NCBI RefSeq assembly: GCF_010211755.1
Contig: NZ_PDWR01000013.1
Location: 1 to 64,000, forward strand
Length of the DNA: 64,000 bases
Reading direction: 5' to 3'
From: Pseudoxanthomonas sangjuensis
GTDB taxonomy: Bacteria > Pseudomonadota > Gammaproteobacteria > Xanthomonadales > Xanthomonadaceae
Every line of letters starts with the position of its first letter. Positions within the stretch are counted from its first letter, which is position 1. The translations under genes were made by a program, and so were the position numbers. This document shows positions 34,597-43,035 of the stretch, piece by piece. The notes beneath the pieces were generated by a model. The model was not told the DNA's origin. It ran no database searches and saw nothing but the letters and a program-made list of their open reading frames with translations.

Positions 34597-35091
34597 ATGG
34601 GCGAAGACAGCGTTCCCGGCCTGGAACGGGTTGATCCCGGGCGAATCGCCGCACTGGCAGGCGAATACCTGCTTGCGCACTATTTCGTCGCCCTCGGCAA
34701 GCGCGAATGGCTGTTCCAGGTCGGCCAGACCGCCGACGACGTCGAACGCCAGCTGGTCGCGGACCGCTATCTGTTCATCACCGCGTGGAATCCCGCCTCG
34801 CGCAGCGTCGATGCCGCGCGGAACCTCGCCGCCGGCGAACGGCTGCTGGCGCGCCTGTCCGGCGCCGGCTACGCCGCCTACCCTGCCCTGGGCTGCGACG
34901 CGGACGGCGGCGGCGTCGAGCGCGGCCATCTGGCGCTGGACGTACCGGTGGACCGGGCCGATGCGCTGGCGCGCGAGTTCGGCCAGCTCGGCACGCTGTG
35001 CTGGCGCCATGGCGAACCGGTGCGATTGCGCATGCTGGCGCCGCGCCCGCCGGGATTCCCGGAGCACCCATACACCGACTGGGTCGGCTGA
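34597..35091 (+). CDS. DUF3293 protein
   Basis: The 164-residue cytosolic protein has the DUF3293 features FITAWNPASRSVDAARNLAAGERLLARL, GYAAYPALGCDADG and GHLALDVPVDRADALAREFGQ. It is divergent from the aminotransferase gene and 27 bp upstream of ccmA, so it may share a transcript with the cytochrome c maturation genes. No function is known. Confidence 0.78.
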   Translation: MGEDSVPGLERVDPGRIAALAGEYLLAHYFVALGKREWLFQVGQTADDVERQLVADRYLFITAWNPASRSVDAARNLAAGERLLARLSGAGYAAYPALGCDADGGGVERGHLALDVPVDRADALAREFGQLGTLCWRHGEPVRLRMLAPRPPGFPEHPYTDWVG

Positions 35092-35105
35092 GCCGCCCAA
35101 GCCGA

Positions 35106-35111
35106 TACAAT
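35106..35111 (+). promoter_or_regulatory. -10 box of a possible leaderless ccmA promoter
   Basis: TACAAT ends 8 bp before the chosen ccmA ATG at 35119 and would put the transcript start at about that codon. The ATG inside this box (35110) is therefore unlikely to be the start. The DUF3293 stop codon is only 15 bp upstream. Confidence 0.5.
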
Positions 35112-35118
35112 GCGGGCG

Positions 35119-35757
35119 ATGAGCCTGCCCCCCCATCCGCCGCTGCTGCGCGCCCGCGACCTGGGCTACTCGCGCAACGACGCGCCGGTGTTCGGCCCGC
35201 TGGATTTTTCGCTCGATGCCGGCGAAGCGCTGCTGGTGCAGGGCGGCAACGGCGCCGGCAAGACCACGCTGCTGCGGGTGCTGGCCGGTCTGCTGCACGC
35301 CGAAACCGGCACGATCGAAATCGAAGGCCGCGAACCCGAGCCCGCGCAACGCGCCCGCGCGGTCGCCTACCTGGGCCACCTGCCGGCATTGAAGGCCGAC
35401 CTGAGCGCGCGGCAGAACCTCGATTTCCTGTGCGGCCTGCACGGACGCCGGCCGAGCGTCCCGATCGACGCCGCAATGGCCGTCGTCGGCCTGGCCGGCT
35501 ACGAGGACGCGCTGGCGCGGCAGCTTTCCGCCGGGCAGAAGAAACGCCTGTCGCTGGCGCGGCTCTGGCTATCGCCGGCGCCGCTGTGGCTGCTCGACGA
35601 GCCCTACGCCAACCTCGATCTCGAAGGCATCGAACTGGTCAACCGGATGATTTCGGTGCACCTGCGCGACGGCGGCGCGACGCTGGTGACCACGCACGGC
35701 GCCTACGCCGCGCCGCCGGTGCGGACCCGGCTGCTGGAATTGCGGGCCGCCGCATGA
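35119..35757 (+). CDS. ccmA: Heme exporter ATPase CcmA
   Basis: The 212-residue ABC ATPase of the CcmABCD complex releases holo-CcmE for cytochrome c maturation. Motifs are Walker [10 protein letters not shown], signature LSAGQKKR and Walker [13 protein letters not shown]. The start ATG 35119 lies 8 bp after TACAAT; an ATG at 35110 is possible. Its stop overlaps ccmB as ATGA. It is the first of nine closely packed ccm genes. Confidence 0.94.
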   Translation: MSLPPHPPLLRARDLGYSRNDAPVFGPLDFSLDAGEALLVQGGNGAGKTTLLRVLAGLLHAETGTIEIEGREPEPAQRARAVAYLGHLPALKADLSARQNLDFLCGLHGRRPSVPIDAAMAVVGLAGYEDALARQLSAGQKKRLSLARLWLSPAPLWLLDEPYANLDLEGIELVNRMISVHLRDGGATLVTTHGAYAAPPVRTRLLELRAAA

Positions 35758-36437
35758 CCTCCCCCTCCCTGTCCGCCGCCGCCCGCGCGCTGCTGCTGCG
35801 CGACCTGCGCCTGCTGTGGCGACGCCGTGGCGACGCGCTGCAGCCGCTGCTGTTCGCGGTGCTGGTGGTGGTGCTGTTCGCGCTGGCGCTGGGCGGCGAT
35901 CGCCGGTTGCTGGGTGCGATCGCGCCGTACGCGATCTGGGTCGCGGCGCTGCTGGCGGGGTTGCTGGCGCTGGACAGCCTGTTCCGCGGCGACGCCGAGG
36001 ACGGCTCGCTGGAACAATGGCTGCTGGCCCCGGTGCCGCTCGCCTGGCTGGTCGCGGTGCGCGTGTTCAGCCACTGGCTGACCACGTCGCTGCCGCTGCT
36101 GCTCGCCGTGCCGCTGCTCGGCGAACTGCTGTACCTGCCGCGCGACCAGCTCGGCGTGCTGCTGCTGGGCCTGGGGCTGGGCACGCCGCTGCTGGGCCTG
36201 CTCGGCGCGGTGGTCGCCGCGCTGACCGTGGGGATGAAGCGCTCTGGTATCCTGATGGCGTTGCTGGCACTGCCGCTGTACGTGCCGGTGCTGGTGTTCG
36301 GTGCCGGCGGCGTGGCCGCCGCCGGGCAAGGACTGGACGCCGGCAGCGCGTGGCTGCTGCTTGGCGCCGGGCTGGCCGTGGCGCTGGTGCTGGCGCCGCT
36401 GGCCGCGGCGGCGGCGCTGCGCATCGCCCTGGACTGA
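35754..36437 (+). CDS. ccmB: Heme exporter permease CcmB
   Basis: This 227-residue inner-membrane protein has about six membrane segments. [26 protein letters not shown] at the N-terminus, [22 protein letters not shown] in the middle and [26 protein letters not shown] are conserved CcmB blocks. It pairs with CcmA as a permease. The ATG at 35754 overlaps the ccmA stop by 4 bp. Confidence 0.94.
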   Translation: MTSPSLSAAARALLLRDLRLLWRRRGDALQPLLFAVLVVVLFALALGGDRRLLGAIAPYAIWVAALLAGLLALDSLFRGDAEDGSLEQWLLAPVPLAWLVAVRVFSHWLTTSLPLLLAVPLLGELLYLPRDQLGVLLLGLGLGTPLLGLLGAVVAALTVGMKRSGILMALLALPLYVPVLVFGAGGVAAAGQGLDAGSAWLLLGAGLAVALVLAPLAAAAALRIALD

Positions 36438-36460
36438 ACCGAGTTTCGAAACGCGACCGA

Positions 36461-37225
36461 ATGACCCACTCCCGAATGAATCCGGTCCTGCGCTGGTTCC
36501 ACCAACTCGGTTCGCCGCCCTACTTCGACAGTTTCGCCGCGCGCTGGTCGCCGTGGCTGTTCGCCGCCGCGATCGCGCTGCTCGGCATCGGCGCGTGGCA
36601 GGGCCTGTTCGTGGTCCCGGCCGACTACCAGCAGGGCGACAGCTTCCGCATCTTCTTCGTGCACGTGCCGGCGGCGATGCTGAGCCTGATGGTGTTCGCG
36701 GCGATGGCGGCGTACGCGGCCATCGCGCTCGTCTGGCGGATCAAGCTGTGCGAAATCCTGGCGATGGCCTGCGCGCCGGTCGGCGCCGGCTTCACCGTGA
36801 TCACCCTGGTCACCGGTTCGATCTGGGGCAAGCCGATGTGGGGCACGTGGTGGGACTGGGACCCGCGCCTGACCACCGAGCTGATCCTGCTGTTCCTGTA
36901 CCTGGGCGTGATCGCGCTGTACGGCGCCATCGACGACCGCCGCAATGCCGCGCGCGCCGCCGGCTTCCTCGCCATCGTCGGGGTGGTGCTGCTGCCGATC
37001 ATCAAGTACTCGGTGGTGTGGTGGAACTCGCTGCACCAGGGCCAGACCATCAGCCTGCTCGGCGAGTCGAAGATCGACCCGAGCATGGTCGCGCCGTTCT
37101 GGATCATGTACGCGGGCATGCTGTGCTGGTTCCTCGCCTCGCTGCTGCAGCGCGCACGCGCCGACAACCTGCGCCGCGAATCCGGCAAGGACTGGGTGGC
37201 GAAACTTTCCGGGGGCGAAGCATGA
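36461..37225 (+). CDS. ccmC: Heme delivery protein CcmC
   Basis: This 254-residue polytopic membrane protein has the heme-handling WWD signature [21 protein letters not shown] and conserved histidines in [10 protein letters not shown] and [12 protein letters not shown]. CcmC places heme on the CcmE chaperone. Six helices are visible. It starts at ATG 36461, 23 bp after ccmB; ATG 36476 is another in-frame candidate. Its stop overlaps ccmD by 4 bp. Confidence 0.95.
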   Translation: MTHSRMNPVLRWFHQLGSPPYFDSFAARWSPWLFAAAIALLGIGAWQGLFVVPADYQQGDSFRIFFVHVPAAMLSLMVFAAMAAYAAIALVWRIKLCEILAMACAPVGAGFTVITLVTGSIWGKPMWGTWWDWDPRLTTELILLFLYLGVIALYGAIDDRRNAARAAGFLAIVGVVLLPIIKYSVVWWNSLHQGQTISLLGESKIDPSMVAPFWIMYAGMLCWFLASLLQRARADNLRRESGKDWVAKLSGGEA

Positions 37226-37386
37226 GCTACCTGTCCTACGTCGTGGCCGCCTACGCGGTGTTCGTCGCGGTGCTGGCCTGGGACTACCTGGCCCCGCGCC
37301 TGCAGGTCCGCGCCCTGCTGCGCGCGGCCAGGGCGCGCCGCGCGCGTTCCGCGCCGCGCGCGGCCTCCGGCGAGTTGCAGCGATGA
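37222..37386 (+). CDS. ccmD: Heme exporter small subunit CcmD
   Basis: This 54-residue membrane protein has one N-terminal helix ([25 protein letters not shown]) and an Arg-rich cytosolic tail, as expected for CcmD, which joins CcmC and CcmE and helps release holo-CcmE. It lies exactly between ccmC and ccmE with 4-bp overlaps on both sides (ATGA). Confidence 0.9.
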   Translation: MSYLSYVVAAYAVFVAVLAWDYLAPRLQVRALLRAARARRARSAPRAASGELQR

Positions 37387-37856
37387 ACCCGACCCGCCGC
37401 CGCCGCCTGCTGGCCGTGCTGCTGGTCGTCGCCGCGGCCGCCGTCGCCGCGGTGCTGCTGAGCATGGCGATCAAGCGCAACATCACCTACCTGTACACGC
37501 CCGGCGAGGTGCTGCGCGGCGAGGTTGCGGCGAAACCGGACGGCGGGCACGCGCGCTTCCGCCTCGGCGGCATGGTCGAAAGGGGCTCGTTCCGGCGCGC
37601 GCCCGGCTCGCTGGAAGCGCATTTCCGCGTCACCGACGGCGACGCGCAACTGCCGGTGGTCTACACCGGGATCCTGCCCGACCTGTTCCGCGAGGACCAG
37701 GCCGTGATCGCCACCGGCAACCTGCGGGACGGCGTGTTCGTCGCCACCGAAGTGCTGGCCAAGCACGACGAGAACTACATGCCGAAGGAAGTCGCGGACA
37801 AGATGGGCATCGCGCACCGCAAGCACGACGTGCAAACCGGCAACGACGCGAAGTAG
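37383..37856 (+). CDS. ccmE: Heme chaperone CcmE
   Basis: This 157-residue periplasmic chaperone has one N-terminal membrane anchor (about 9-27). The conserved [12 protein letters not shown] carries H128, the residue that binds heme covalently, and Y132, matching H130 and Y134 of E. coli. Normal length. ATG 37383 overlaps ccmD by 4 bp. Confidence 0.95.
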   Translation: MNPTRRRRLLAVLLVVAAAAVAAVLLSMAIKRNITYLYTPGEVLRGEVAAKPDGGHARFRLGGMVERGSFRRAPGSLEAHFRVTDGDAQLPVVYTGILPDLFREDQAVIATGNLRDGVFVATEVLAKHDENYMPKEVADKMGIAHRKHDVQTGNDAK

Positions 37857-37867
37857 GCCGACGCCAC

Positions 37868-39805
37868 ATGCTGCCCGAACTCGGACAAGTCGCGCTCATC
37901 CTCGCCCTGCTGGTGGCGCTGCTGCAGGCCGTGCTGCCGCTGGCCGGCGCGCAGCGCGGCAGGCCGGCGTGGATGGCGGTGGCGCGGCCGGCGGCCTACG
38001 CGCAACTGTCCTGCGTGCTGGCGGCCTTCGCCGTGCTGACGGCCGCCTTCGTGCGGCAGGACTTCTCGGTGAAGTACGTCGCCGAGAACTCCAACTCGCT
38101 GCTGCCGCTGGTCTACCGCTACACCGCGGTCTGGGGCTCGCACGAAGGCTCGCTGCTGCTGTGGGCGATGGTGCTGGCGCTGTGGACCGCCGCGGTCGCG
38201 ACGTTCTCGCGGGCATTGCCCGGGCGCGTGGTCGCGCGCGTGCTCGGCACGATGGGGATAGTGGCGGTCGGCTTCCTGTCGTTCCTGATCTTCACCTCGA
38301 ACCCGTTCGAGCGCCTGCTGCCGGCGCCGATCGAGGGCCGCGACCTCAACCCGCTGCTGCAGGACCCGGGCATGGTCATCCACCCGCCGATGCTGTATCT
38401 CGGCTACGTGGGCTTCTCGGTGCCGTTCGCGTTCGCCATCGCCGCGCTGCTCGACGGCGAAGTCGACGCGCGCTGGCTGCGTTGGACGCGGCCGTGGACC
38501 AACGTCGCCTGGGGCTTCCTGACCCTCGGCATCGCCATCGGCAGCTGGTGGGCGTACTACGAACTCGGTTGGGGCGGCTGGTGGTTCTGGGACCCGGTCG
38601 AGAACGCCAGCTTCATGCCGTGGCTGGTCGGCGCGGCGCTGCTGCATTCGCAGGCGGTGACCGAGAAGCGCGGCAGTTTCCGCGGCTGGACCCTGCTGCT
38701 GGCGATCGCCGCGTTCTCGCTGTCGCTGCTCGGCACCTTCCTGGTCCGTTCCGGCGTGCTGACCAGCGTGCACGCATTCGCCGCCGACCCGGCGCGCGGC
38801 CTGTTCGTGCTGGTGTTCCTCGCCCTCGTCATCGGCGGCTCGCTGCTGCTGTACGCGCTGCGCGCGCCGCGGATGCAGGACGGCGAGCGCGCTTCCGCCA
38901 AGCCCTTCGCCGCCGCTTCGCGCGAAACCCTGCTGCTGGTGAACAACCTGCTGCTGGCCGCGGCCTGCGCGATGGTGCTGCTGGGCACGCTGTACCCGCT
39001 GCTGGCCGACGCGCTGGACCTCGGCAAGATTTCGGTCGGCCCGCCCTACTTCGGCCTGTTGTTCCTGGTGCTGATGGCGCCGCTGGTCGCGCTGCTGCCG
39101 TTCGGCCCGCTGACCAAGTGGCAGCGCGAACAGGCGTCGAGGCCGCTGGCGATGCTGGCGCCGTGGCTCGTCCTAGCCCTGGTCGCAGCGGCGGCCGCGT
39201 ACTTCCTCGCCCCGCAGGGGAAATGGAAAACCGCCGCCGGCGTCGCCGCATCGCTGTGGGTGGCGCTGGGCACGCTGCGCTTCGTGTGGACGCGGCTGAA
39301 GGCGAACGGCAAGTTCACCGCGGAGATGCTCGGCATGGTCCTGGCGCATTCCGGCATCGCCGTGTTCGTGGTCGGCGCGTTGCTGACCGATGCGCTGAGC
39401 CAGCAGCGCGAGCAGGCGGTGAAGCCGGGCGAGCAGGTATCCGTCGGCCGGCTCTGTTTCGAGTTCCAGGGCGTGCAACGCCGCACCGGCCCCAACTTCA
39501 TCGCCGACCATGGGACCATCGACATCCTGCAGCGCTGCTCGGACCGGATCGCGACCCTGCACCCCGAGAAGCGCGGCTACGCCGCCGGCGGCCAGGTGAT
39601 GACCGAAGCCGGCATCGACGCCGGCCTGCTGCGCGACCTGTACGTTTCGCTCGGCGAACCGCTCGGCGACGGCGCCTGGGCGCTGCGCGTGCACGTCAAG
39701 CCGTTCGTGCGCTGGATCTGGCTCGGTGCGCTGCTGATGGCGCTCGGCGGTTTCGTCGCCGCGACCGACCGGCGGTTCAGGCGCAAGCCCGAGGAATCCC
39801 CATGA
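37868..39805 (+). CDS. ccmF: Heme lyase CcmF
   Basis: This 645-residue polytopic protein of about 15 helices is the core of the CcmFH heme lyase. The WWD motif is GGWWFWDPVENASFMPWL, and heme-ligand histidines lie in WGSHEGSLLLW and PPMLYLGY-side loops. The C-terminal periplasmic stretch is typical, and RTGPNF is conserved. It follows ccmE by 11 bp and overlaps ccmG by 4 bp. Confidence 0.95.
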   Translation: MLPELGQVALILALLVALLQAVLPLAGAQRGRPAWMAVARPAAYAQLSCVLAAFAVLTAAFVRQDFSVKYVAENSNSLLPLVYRYTAVWGSHEGSLLLWAMVLALWTAAVATFSRALPGRVVARVLGTMGIVAVGFLSFLIFTSNPFERLLPAPIEGRDLNPLLQDPGMVIHPPMLYLGYVGFSVPFAFAIAALLDGEVDARWLRWTRPWTNVAWGFLTLGIAIGSWWAYYELGWGGWWFWDPVENASFMPWLVGAALLHSQAVTEKRGSFRGWTLLLAIAAFSLSLLGTFLVRSGVLTSVHAFAADPARGLFVLVFLALVIGGSLLLYALRAPRMQDGERASAKPFAAASRETLLLVNNLLLAAACAMVLLGTLYPLLADALDLGKISVGPPYFGLLFLVLMAPLVALLPFGPLTKWQREQASRPLAMLAPWLVLALVAAAAAYFLAPQGKWKTAAGVAASLWVALGTLRFVWTRLKANGKFTAEMLGMVLAHSGIAVFVVGALLTDALSQQREQAVKPGEQVSVGRLCFEFQGVQRRTGPNFIADHGTIDILQRCSDRIATLHPEKRGYAAGGQVMTEAGIDAGLLRDLYVSLGEPLGDGAWALRVHVKPFVRWIWLGALLMALGGFVAATDRRFRRKPEESP

Positions 39806-40374
39806 ATGCCCCCGCCCCGCGCAGCCATGCGCGCACCGGCGCCATCGCGGCCGGCGCGCTGCTGTTCGTCGCGCTGGTCGCGCTGCTGTATTACGGCGTG
39901 CGCCACTCCGCCGACGGCGACCGCGAAGCACTGCCGTCGCCGCTGATCGGCAAGCCGGCGCCCGCCTTCGACCTGCCGCTGCTGCACGAACCCGGCAAGC
40001 GCCTGAAACTGGCCGACCTGCACGGCAAGCCCTTCGTGCTGAACGTCTGGGGCAGCTGGTGCGCGGAATGCCGGGTCGAGCACCCGGTGATCGCGCGCTT
40101 CGCCTACACCCGGCGCGTGCGCTTCGTCGGCTACAACCTGAAGGACGAACGCGAGGACGCGATCCGCTGGCTGGAGCGCTACGACAACCCGTACAGCGAC
40201 GTGGTCGCCGACGTCGACGGCCGCACCGCGATCGAATGGGGCATCTACGGCGCGCCGGAAACCTTCCTGGTCGACGCCGACGGCATCGTCCGCTGGAAGC
40301 ACGTCGGCGCGGTCACCGATGCGGTCATCGACGACGAACTGATCCCGCGGCTCGAGAAGCTGGAGTCGCGATGA
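39802..40374 (+). CDS. ccmG: Thiol:disulfide interchange protein CcmG/DsbE
   Basis: The 190-residue membrane-anchored thioredoxin-like reductant has an N-terminal helix (about 14-31) and the active site WCAEC (C87, C90). GIYGAPETFLVD holds the cis-proline loop of DsbE. WCAEC differs from the more usual WCPTC or WCVPC. It keeps apocytochrome CxxCH cysteines reduced for heme ligation. The ATG at 39802 overlaps ccmF, and its stop overlaps ccmH as ATGA. Confidence 0.94.
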   Translation: MNAPAPRSHARTGAIAAGALLFVALVALLYYGVRHSADGDREALPSPLIGKPAPAFDLPLLHEPGKRLKLADLHGKPFVLNVWGSWCAECRVEHPVIARFAYTRRVRFVGYNLKDEREDAIRWLERYDNPYSDVVADVDGRTAIEWGIYGAPETFLVDADGIVRWKHVGAVTDAVIDDELIPRLEKLESR

Positions 40375-40799
40375 TCCGCCGCCTGCTGCTCCTGCTCTGC
40401 TTCTGCGCGGCGCCGGCCTTCGCCCAGGTCAGCGACCCGACCCCGCTGCAGTTCCGCGACGCCGCCGAGGAAGCGCGCTTCCACGAACTGACTTCCGAGT
40501 TGCGCTGCGTGCAGTGCCAGAACCAGTCGCTGGCCGATTCCAATGCGCAGATCGCCCACGACCTGCGCCGCGAGGTGCTGGCGCAGATGCAGGCCGGCAA
40601 GAGCGATGCGCAGATCCGGCGGTTCCTGGTCGAACGCTACGGCGAATTCGTGCTGTACAAGCCACGGGTCAGCAGCCGCACCTGGCTGCTGTGGTTCGGG
40701 CCGCTGGCGCTGCTCGCGCTCGGCGCCATCGTGATCGCCCGCATCGTGCGCCGGCGCGGCGGCGGCGACATCCCGGCCGACGACGGGCAGGAGTGGTGA
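40371..40799 (+). CDS. ccmH: Cytochrome c maturation protein CcmH (thiol-reducing part)
   Basis: This 142-residue protein has a signal peptide (about 1-18), the conserved LRCVQCQNQ (C46, C49) and one C-terminal helix (about 105-125). It is the short CcmH/CcmL/NrfF form, separate from the TPR part, which is encoded by the next gene. It is a component of the heme lyase with CcmF. The ATG overlaps the ccmG stop; its own stop overlaps ccmI by 1 bp. Confidence 0.93.
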   Translation: MIRRLLLLLCFCAAPAFAQVSDPTPLQFRDAAEEARFHELTSELRCVQCQNQSLADSNAQIAHDLRREVLAQMQAGKSDAQIRRFLVERYGEFVLYKPRVSSRTWLLWFGPLALLALGAIVIARIVRRRGGGDIPADDGQEW

Positions 40800-41809
40800 T
40801 GCCCGCCTTCGCCGCCGCCGCGACCGTACTGACCCTCGCCGTGTTCGGCATCGTGCTGTGGCCGTTGTGGCGCGAATCGCGTCGCCCGGCCGCCGCCCTC
40901 GTGCTGGCGCTGTGCGTGGCCTCGATCGCCCTGTACCGGCTGGTCGGTACGCCCGCGGGCATCGGCGCCTCCGTCGCGGCGCAGCCGCCGGAAACGCTGG
41001 ACCAAGCCATCGCGCAATTGCGCGCGGCGCTGGCAAGGAACCCGAACGAACCCGAAGGCTGGCGCCTGCTCGGCCAGTCGCTGGCGTCGCAGCAGAAATT
41101 CGCCGAGGCCCGCGACGCCTACGCGCGCGCGACCGCGCTGGCGCCCGACGATGCCGACCTGCTGGCCGCGGCCGCGCAATCGCGCATGTTCGCCGACCCG
41201 CAGCGCAAGCTCGACGGCGAGGCGGTGGCGATGCTGCGCCACGCGCTGGACGTGCAGCCGCAACACCAGCGCGCACGCTGGTTCCTCGGCGTCTCGCAGC
41301 GGCAGGCCGGCCGGCCGGCCGAAGCGGCGGAGACCTGGGAGCCGCTGCTGGCGGTCGTCGATGCCGCCACCGCCCCCAGCCTGCGCGCACAGATCGACGC
41401 CGCGCGCGCCGAGGCCGGGATGCCGGCCCTGCCGCCGGCCACGGCACCGGCCCCTGGCGCGAACGCGCTGGCGGTGAAGGTATCGCTCGACCCGGATTTC
41501 GCCGCACGCGTGCGCCTGCGCGGAGACGCCAGCGTGTTCGTGATCGCGCGCGCACCCGGCGGCCCGCCGATGCCGGTCGCGGTGGAAAAGCACGCGCTGT
41601 CCGATTTGCCGCTGACGGTGACGCTGGACGATGCCGACAGCCCGATGCCGACGCAGAAGCTGTCCGCGCTGAAGGAAGTCGAGGTCGTCGCCCGCATCTC
41701 CGCCAGCGGCAATGCGATGCGCAGCGAAGGCGACATCGATTCCGCACCGGTGCGGGTGACCTTGCCGGCGGAATCGCCGGTGGAGCTCATCCTGGGTCCG
41801 AACCCCTGA
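40799..41809 (+). CDS. ccmI: Cytochrome c maturation TPR protein CcmI
   Basis: The 336-residue protein has two N-terminal helices (about 1-21 and 32-46) and a TPR-containing periplasmic domain (NEPEGWRLLGQSLASQQKFAEARDAYARATALAPDD and later repeats). A beta domain follows that begins KVSLDPDFAARVRLRGD. CcmI binds apocytochrome c and delivers it to CcmFH. It ends the ccm operon. Its stop lies 210 bp before the opposing gene's stop. Confidence 0.93.
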   Translation: MPAFAAAATVLTLAVFGIVLWPLWRESRRPAAALVLALCVASIALYRLVGTPAGIGASVAAQPPETLDQAIAQLRAALARNPNEPEGWRLLGQSLASQQKFAEARDAYARATALAPDDADLLAAAAQSRMFADPQRKLDGEAVAMLRHALDVQPQHQRARWFLGVSQRQAGRPAEAAETWEPLLAVVDAATAPSLRAQIDAARAEAGMPALPPATAPAPGANALAVKVSLDPDFAARVRLRGDASVFVIARAPGGPPMPVAVEKHALSDLPLTVTLDDADSPMPTQKLSALKEVEVVARISASGNAMRSEGDIDSAPVRVTLPAESPVELILGPNP

Positions 41810-41984
41810 GGCGTTGCCGCTCTCCCCGCCAACCGGGAGAAGGAAATCCCGCACTATTGTTCCGCCAGCCGGTGATGCGCGGGACGGCGTCGCACGCATG
41901 CGCTCCCCGACGAACCAACAGGGTCCGGGCGCCGAAGCAAACGGCGCCTCCCGCAAGGGGGGCGCCGGCATGAAGTCCGACTGA

Positions 41985-42011
41985 CCGAAGGCGGACAGCG
42001 GCCGCCTTCGG
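41985..42011. terminator. Hairpin between ccmI and the CSPGYW-protein gene
   Basis: CCGAAGGCGG (41985-41994) pairs with CCGCCTTCGG (42002-42011) around a 7-base loop. A further hairpin is at about 41944-41966, GGCGCC to GGCGCC. It lies just past the minus-strand gene's stop and also after ccmI. No T-tract is present. Confidence 0.5.
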
Positions 42012-42018
42012 GGGGCCG

Positions 42019-42834
42019 TCACGGGAACTTGTAGTTGCCGTGATTATCGATCGGGCAGGCATCCTCCGCGCCGACCAGGGCCGGATCGAAATGGAAGCCC
42101 GGGATCTGGTCGGTCAGATACGCACCGGTGGCATTGAACGCATTGAGCCCGTAGGGGGCGTCCGCCGCACCAAATGTGTTGGCGCCTGGCGTGGTCAGCA
42201 CCTGGATCAGCGTCGGCTCGGCAACCGAGGCGGTCGCGTAGAAGCTCGGCACGACCGTGTCGTTGAACGCGTCGTATTTGTCCGCACCGGCCAGCGCCCA
42301 GGCAGCGTCCTGCGCATTGCGCCAGTAACCCGGCGAGCACCAGGCGCCATCGGTATCGAACGGCTGGCAACCATGGCTGACCACCAATTGCACGTTGCCC
42401 TTCACCTTGCCTTCGTATTCGGCGGTGACCATCGGCGGGCCGACCAGGTCGGAGTAGCTGTAGTAATGGCTCGCGTACTTGAACGTTCCGCCGACCTTGT
42501 ACATGTCCACCGTATCGCCGCCCGGCAGAGTGAGTTTCGCCGAAGTCGCACCGTTCGCACTCAGTACCCAGACCAGGTAGGCGTCGCCGGTCTGGTAGGG
42601 CTGGCCGGGGCCGTTCCAGTTGGCGAACTGGCCGGTACCGCCATCGTTGGCATCGTTTTGCCCGGTCAGGCCGCAGCGCTCGTCGTTGAGGTTGTAGGTG
42701 CTGCCGTCGAAGTTGAAGCCCTGTCCGGCATATATGACCGTCGTCCCCGCCCAGGCGGACGAGACGGCGCCAAGCAGCAGCAACGCCGCACCCGCGATTC
42801 CAGACGACCACCCGCGTTTAAGATCGATTTTCAT
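42019..42834 (-). CDS. Secreted protein with CSPGYW motif, unknown function
   Basis: The 271-residue exported protein has a signal peptide of about 29 residues (cleaved after AWA). The mature part is rich in Gly, Asn, Thr, Tyr and Phe, with few charges. It contains CQPFDTDGAWCSPGYWRNAQDAAWALAG (the C-x-PGYW-x-N pattern seen in some bacterial surface and exported proteins, sometimes as CTPGYWKNH). Four cysteines are visible in this region and its flanks. GAGGGGG lies about 7 bases before ATG 42834. I do not recognise a family with a known role. It has no co-directional neighbour. Confidence 0.6.
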   Translation of the reverse strand: MKIDLKRGWSSGIAGAALLLLGAVSSAWAGTTVIYAGQGFNFDGSTYNLNDERCGLTGQNDANDGGTGQFANWNGPGQPYQTGDAYLVWVLSANGATSAKLTLPGGDTVDMYKVGGTFKYASHYYSYSDLVGPPMVTAEYEGKVKGNVQLVVSHGCQPFDTDGAWCSPGYWRNAQDAAWALAGADKYDAFNDTVVPSFYATASVAEPTLIQVLTTPGANTFGAADAPYGLNAFNATGAYLTDQIPGFHFDPALVGAEDACPIDNHGNYKFP

Positions 42835-42949
42835 CTTGATACCCCCTCTGATTTGTCCCTGTATGGAATCCCGCCCTGTGGCGATCGTCGGAAGGAACGT
42901 CGCTCGCCGCCAGGAGCGGTCAGGTCGGAACACCTGCCGCCTCTGTGTC

Positions 42950-42966
42950 GGATCGATGGTCGATCC
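42950..42966. repeat. 7-bp inverted repeat upstream of metX
   Basis: GGATCGA and TCGATCC flank TGG. The element is in the 201-bp gap between the divergent secreted-protein gene and metX, about 70-85 bp upstream of metX. It may be an operator. No riboswitch-like structure could be made out in this gap. Confidence 0.35.
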
Positions 42967-43035
42967 ATGGCGACAAAAGGCCGCCTTCGCCGAACAAGCC
43001 GTCGTCTCCGGCATTCCCGTTACACTTCGCGACCC

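Noticed and set aside
42835-43035. Possible SAM-type riboswitch upstream of metX
   Set aside because: I could not trace a paired structure typical of SAM-I, SAM-II or SAM-III. Only a 7-bp inverted repeat stands out, and the likely -10 box is too close to the ATG for a leader riboswitch.
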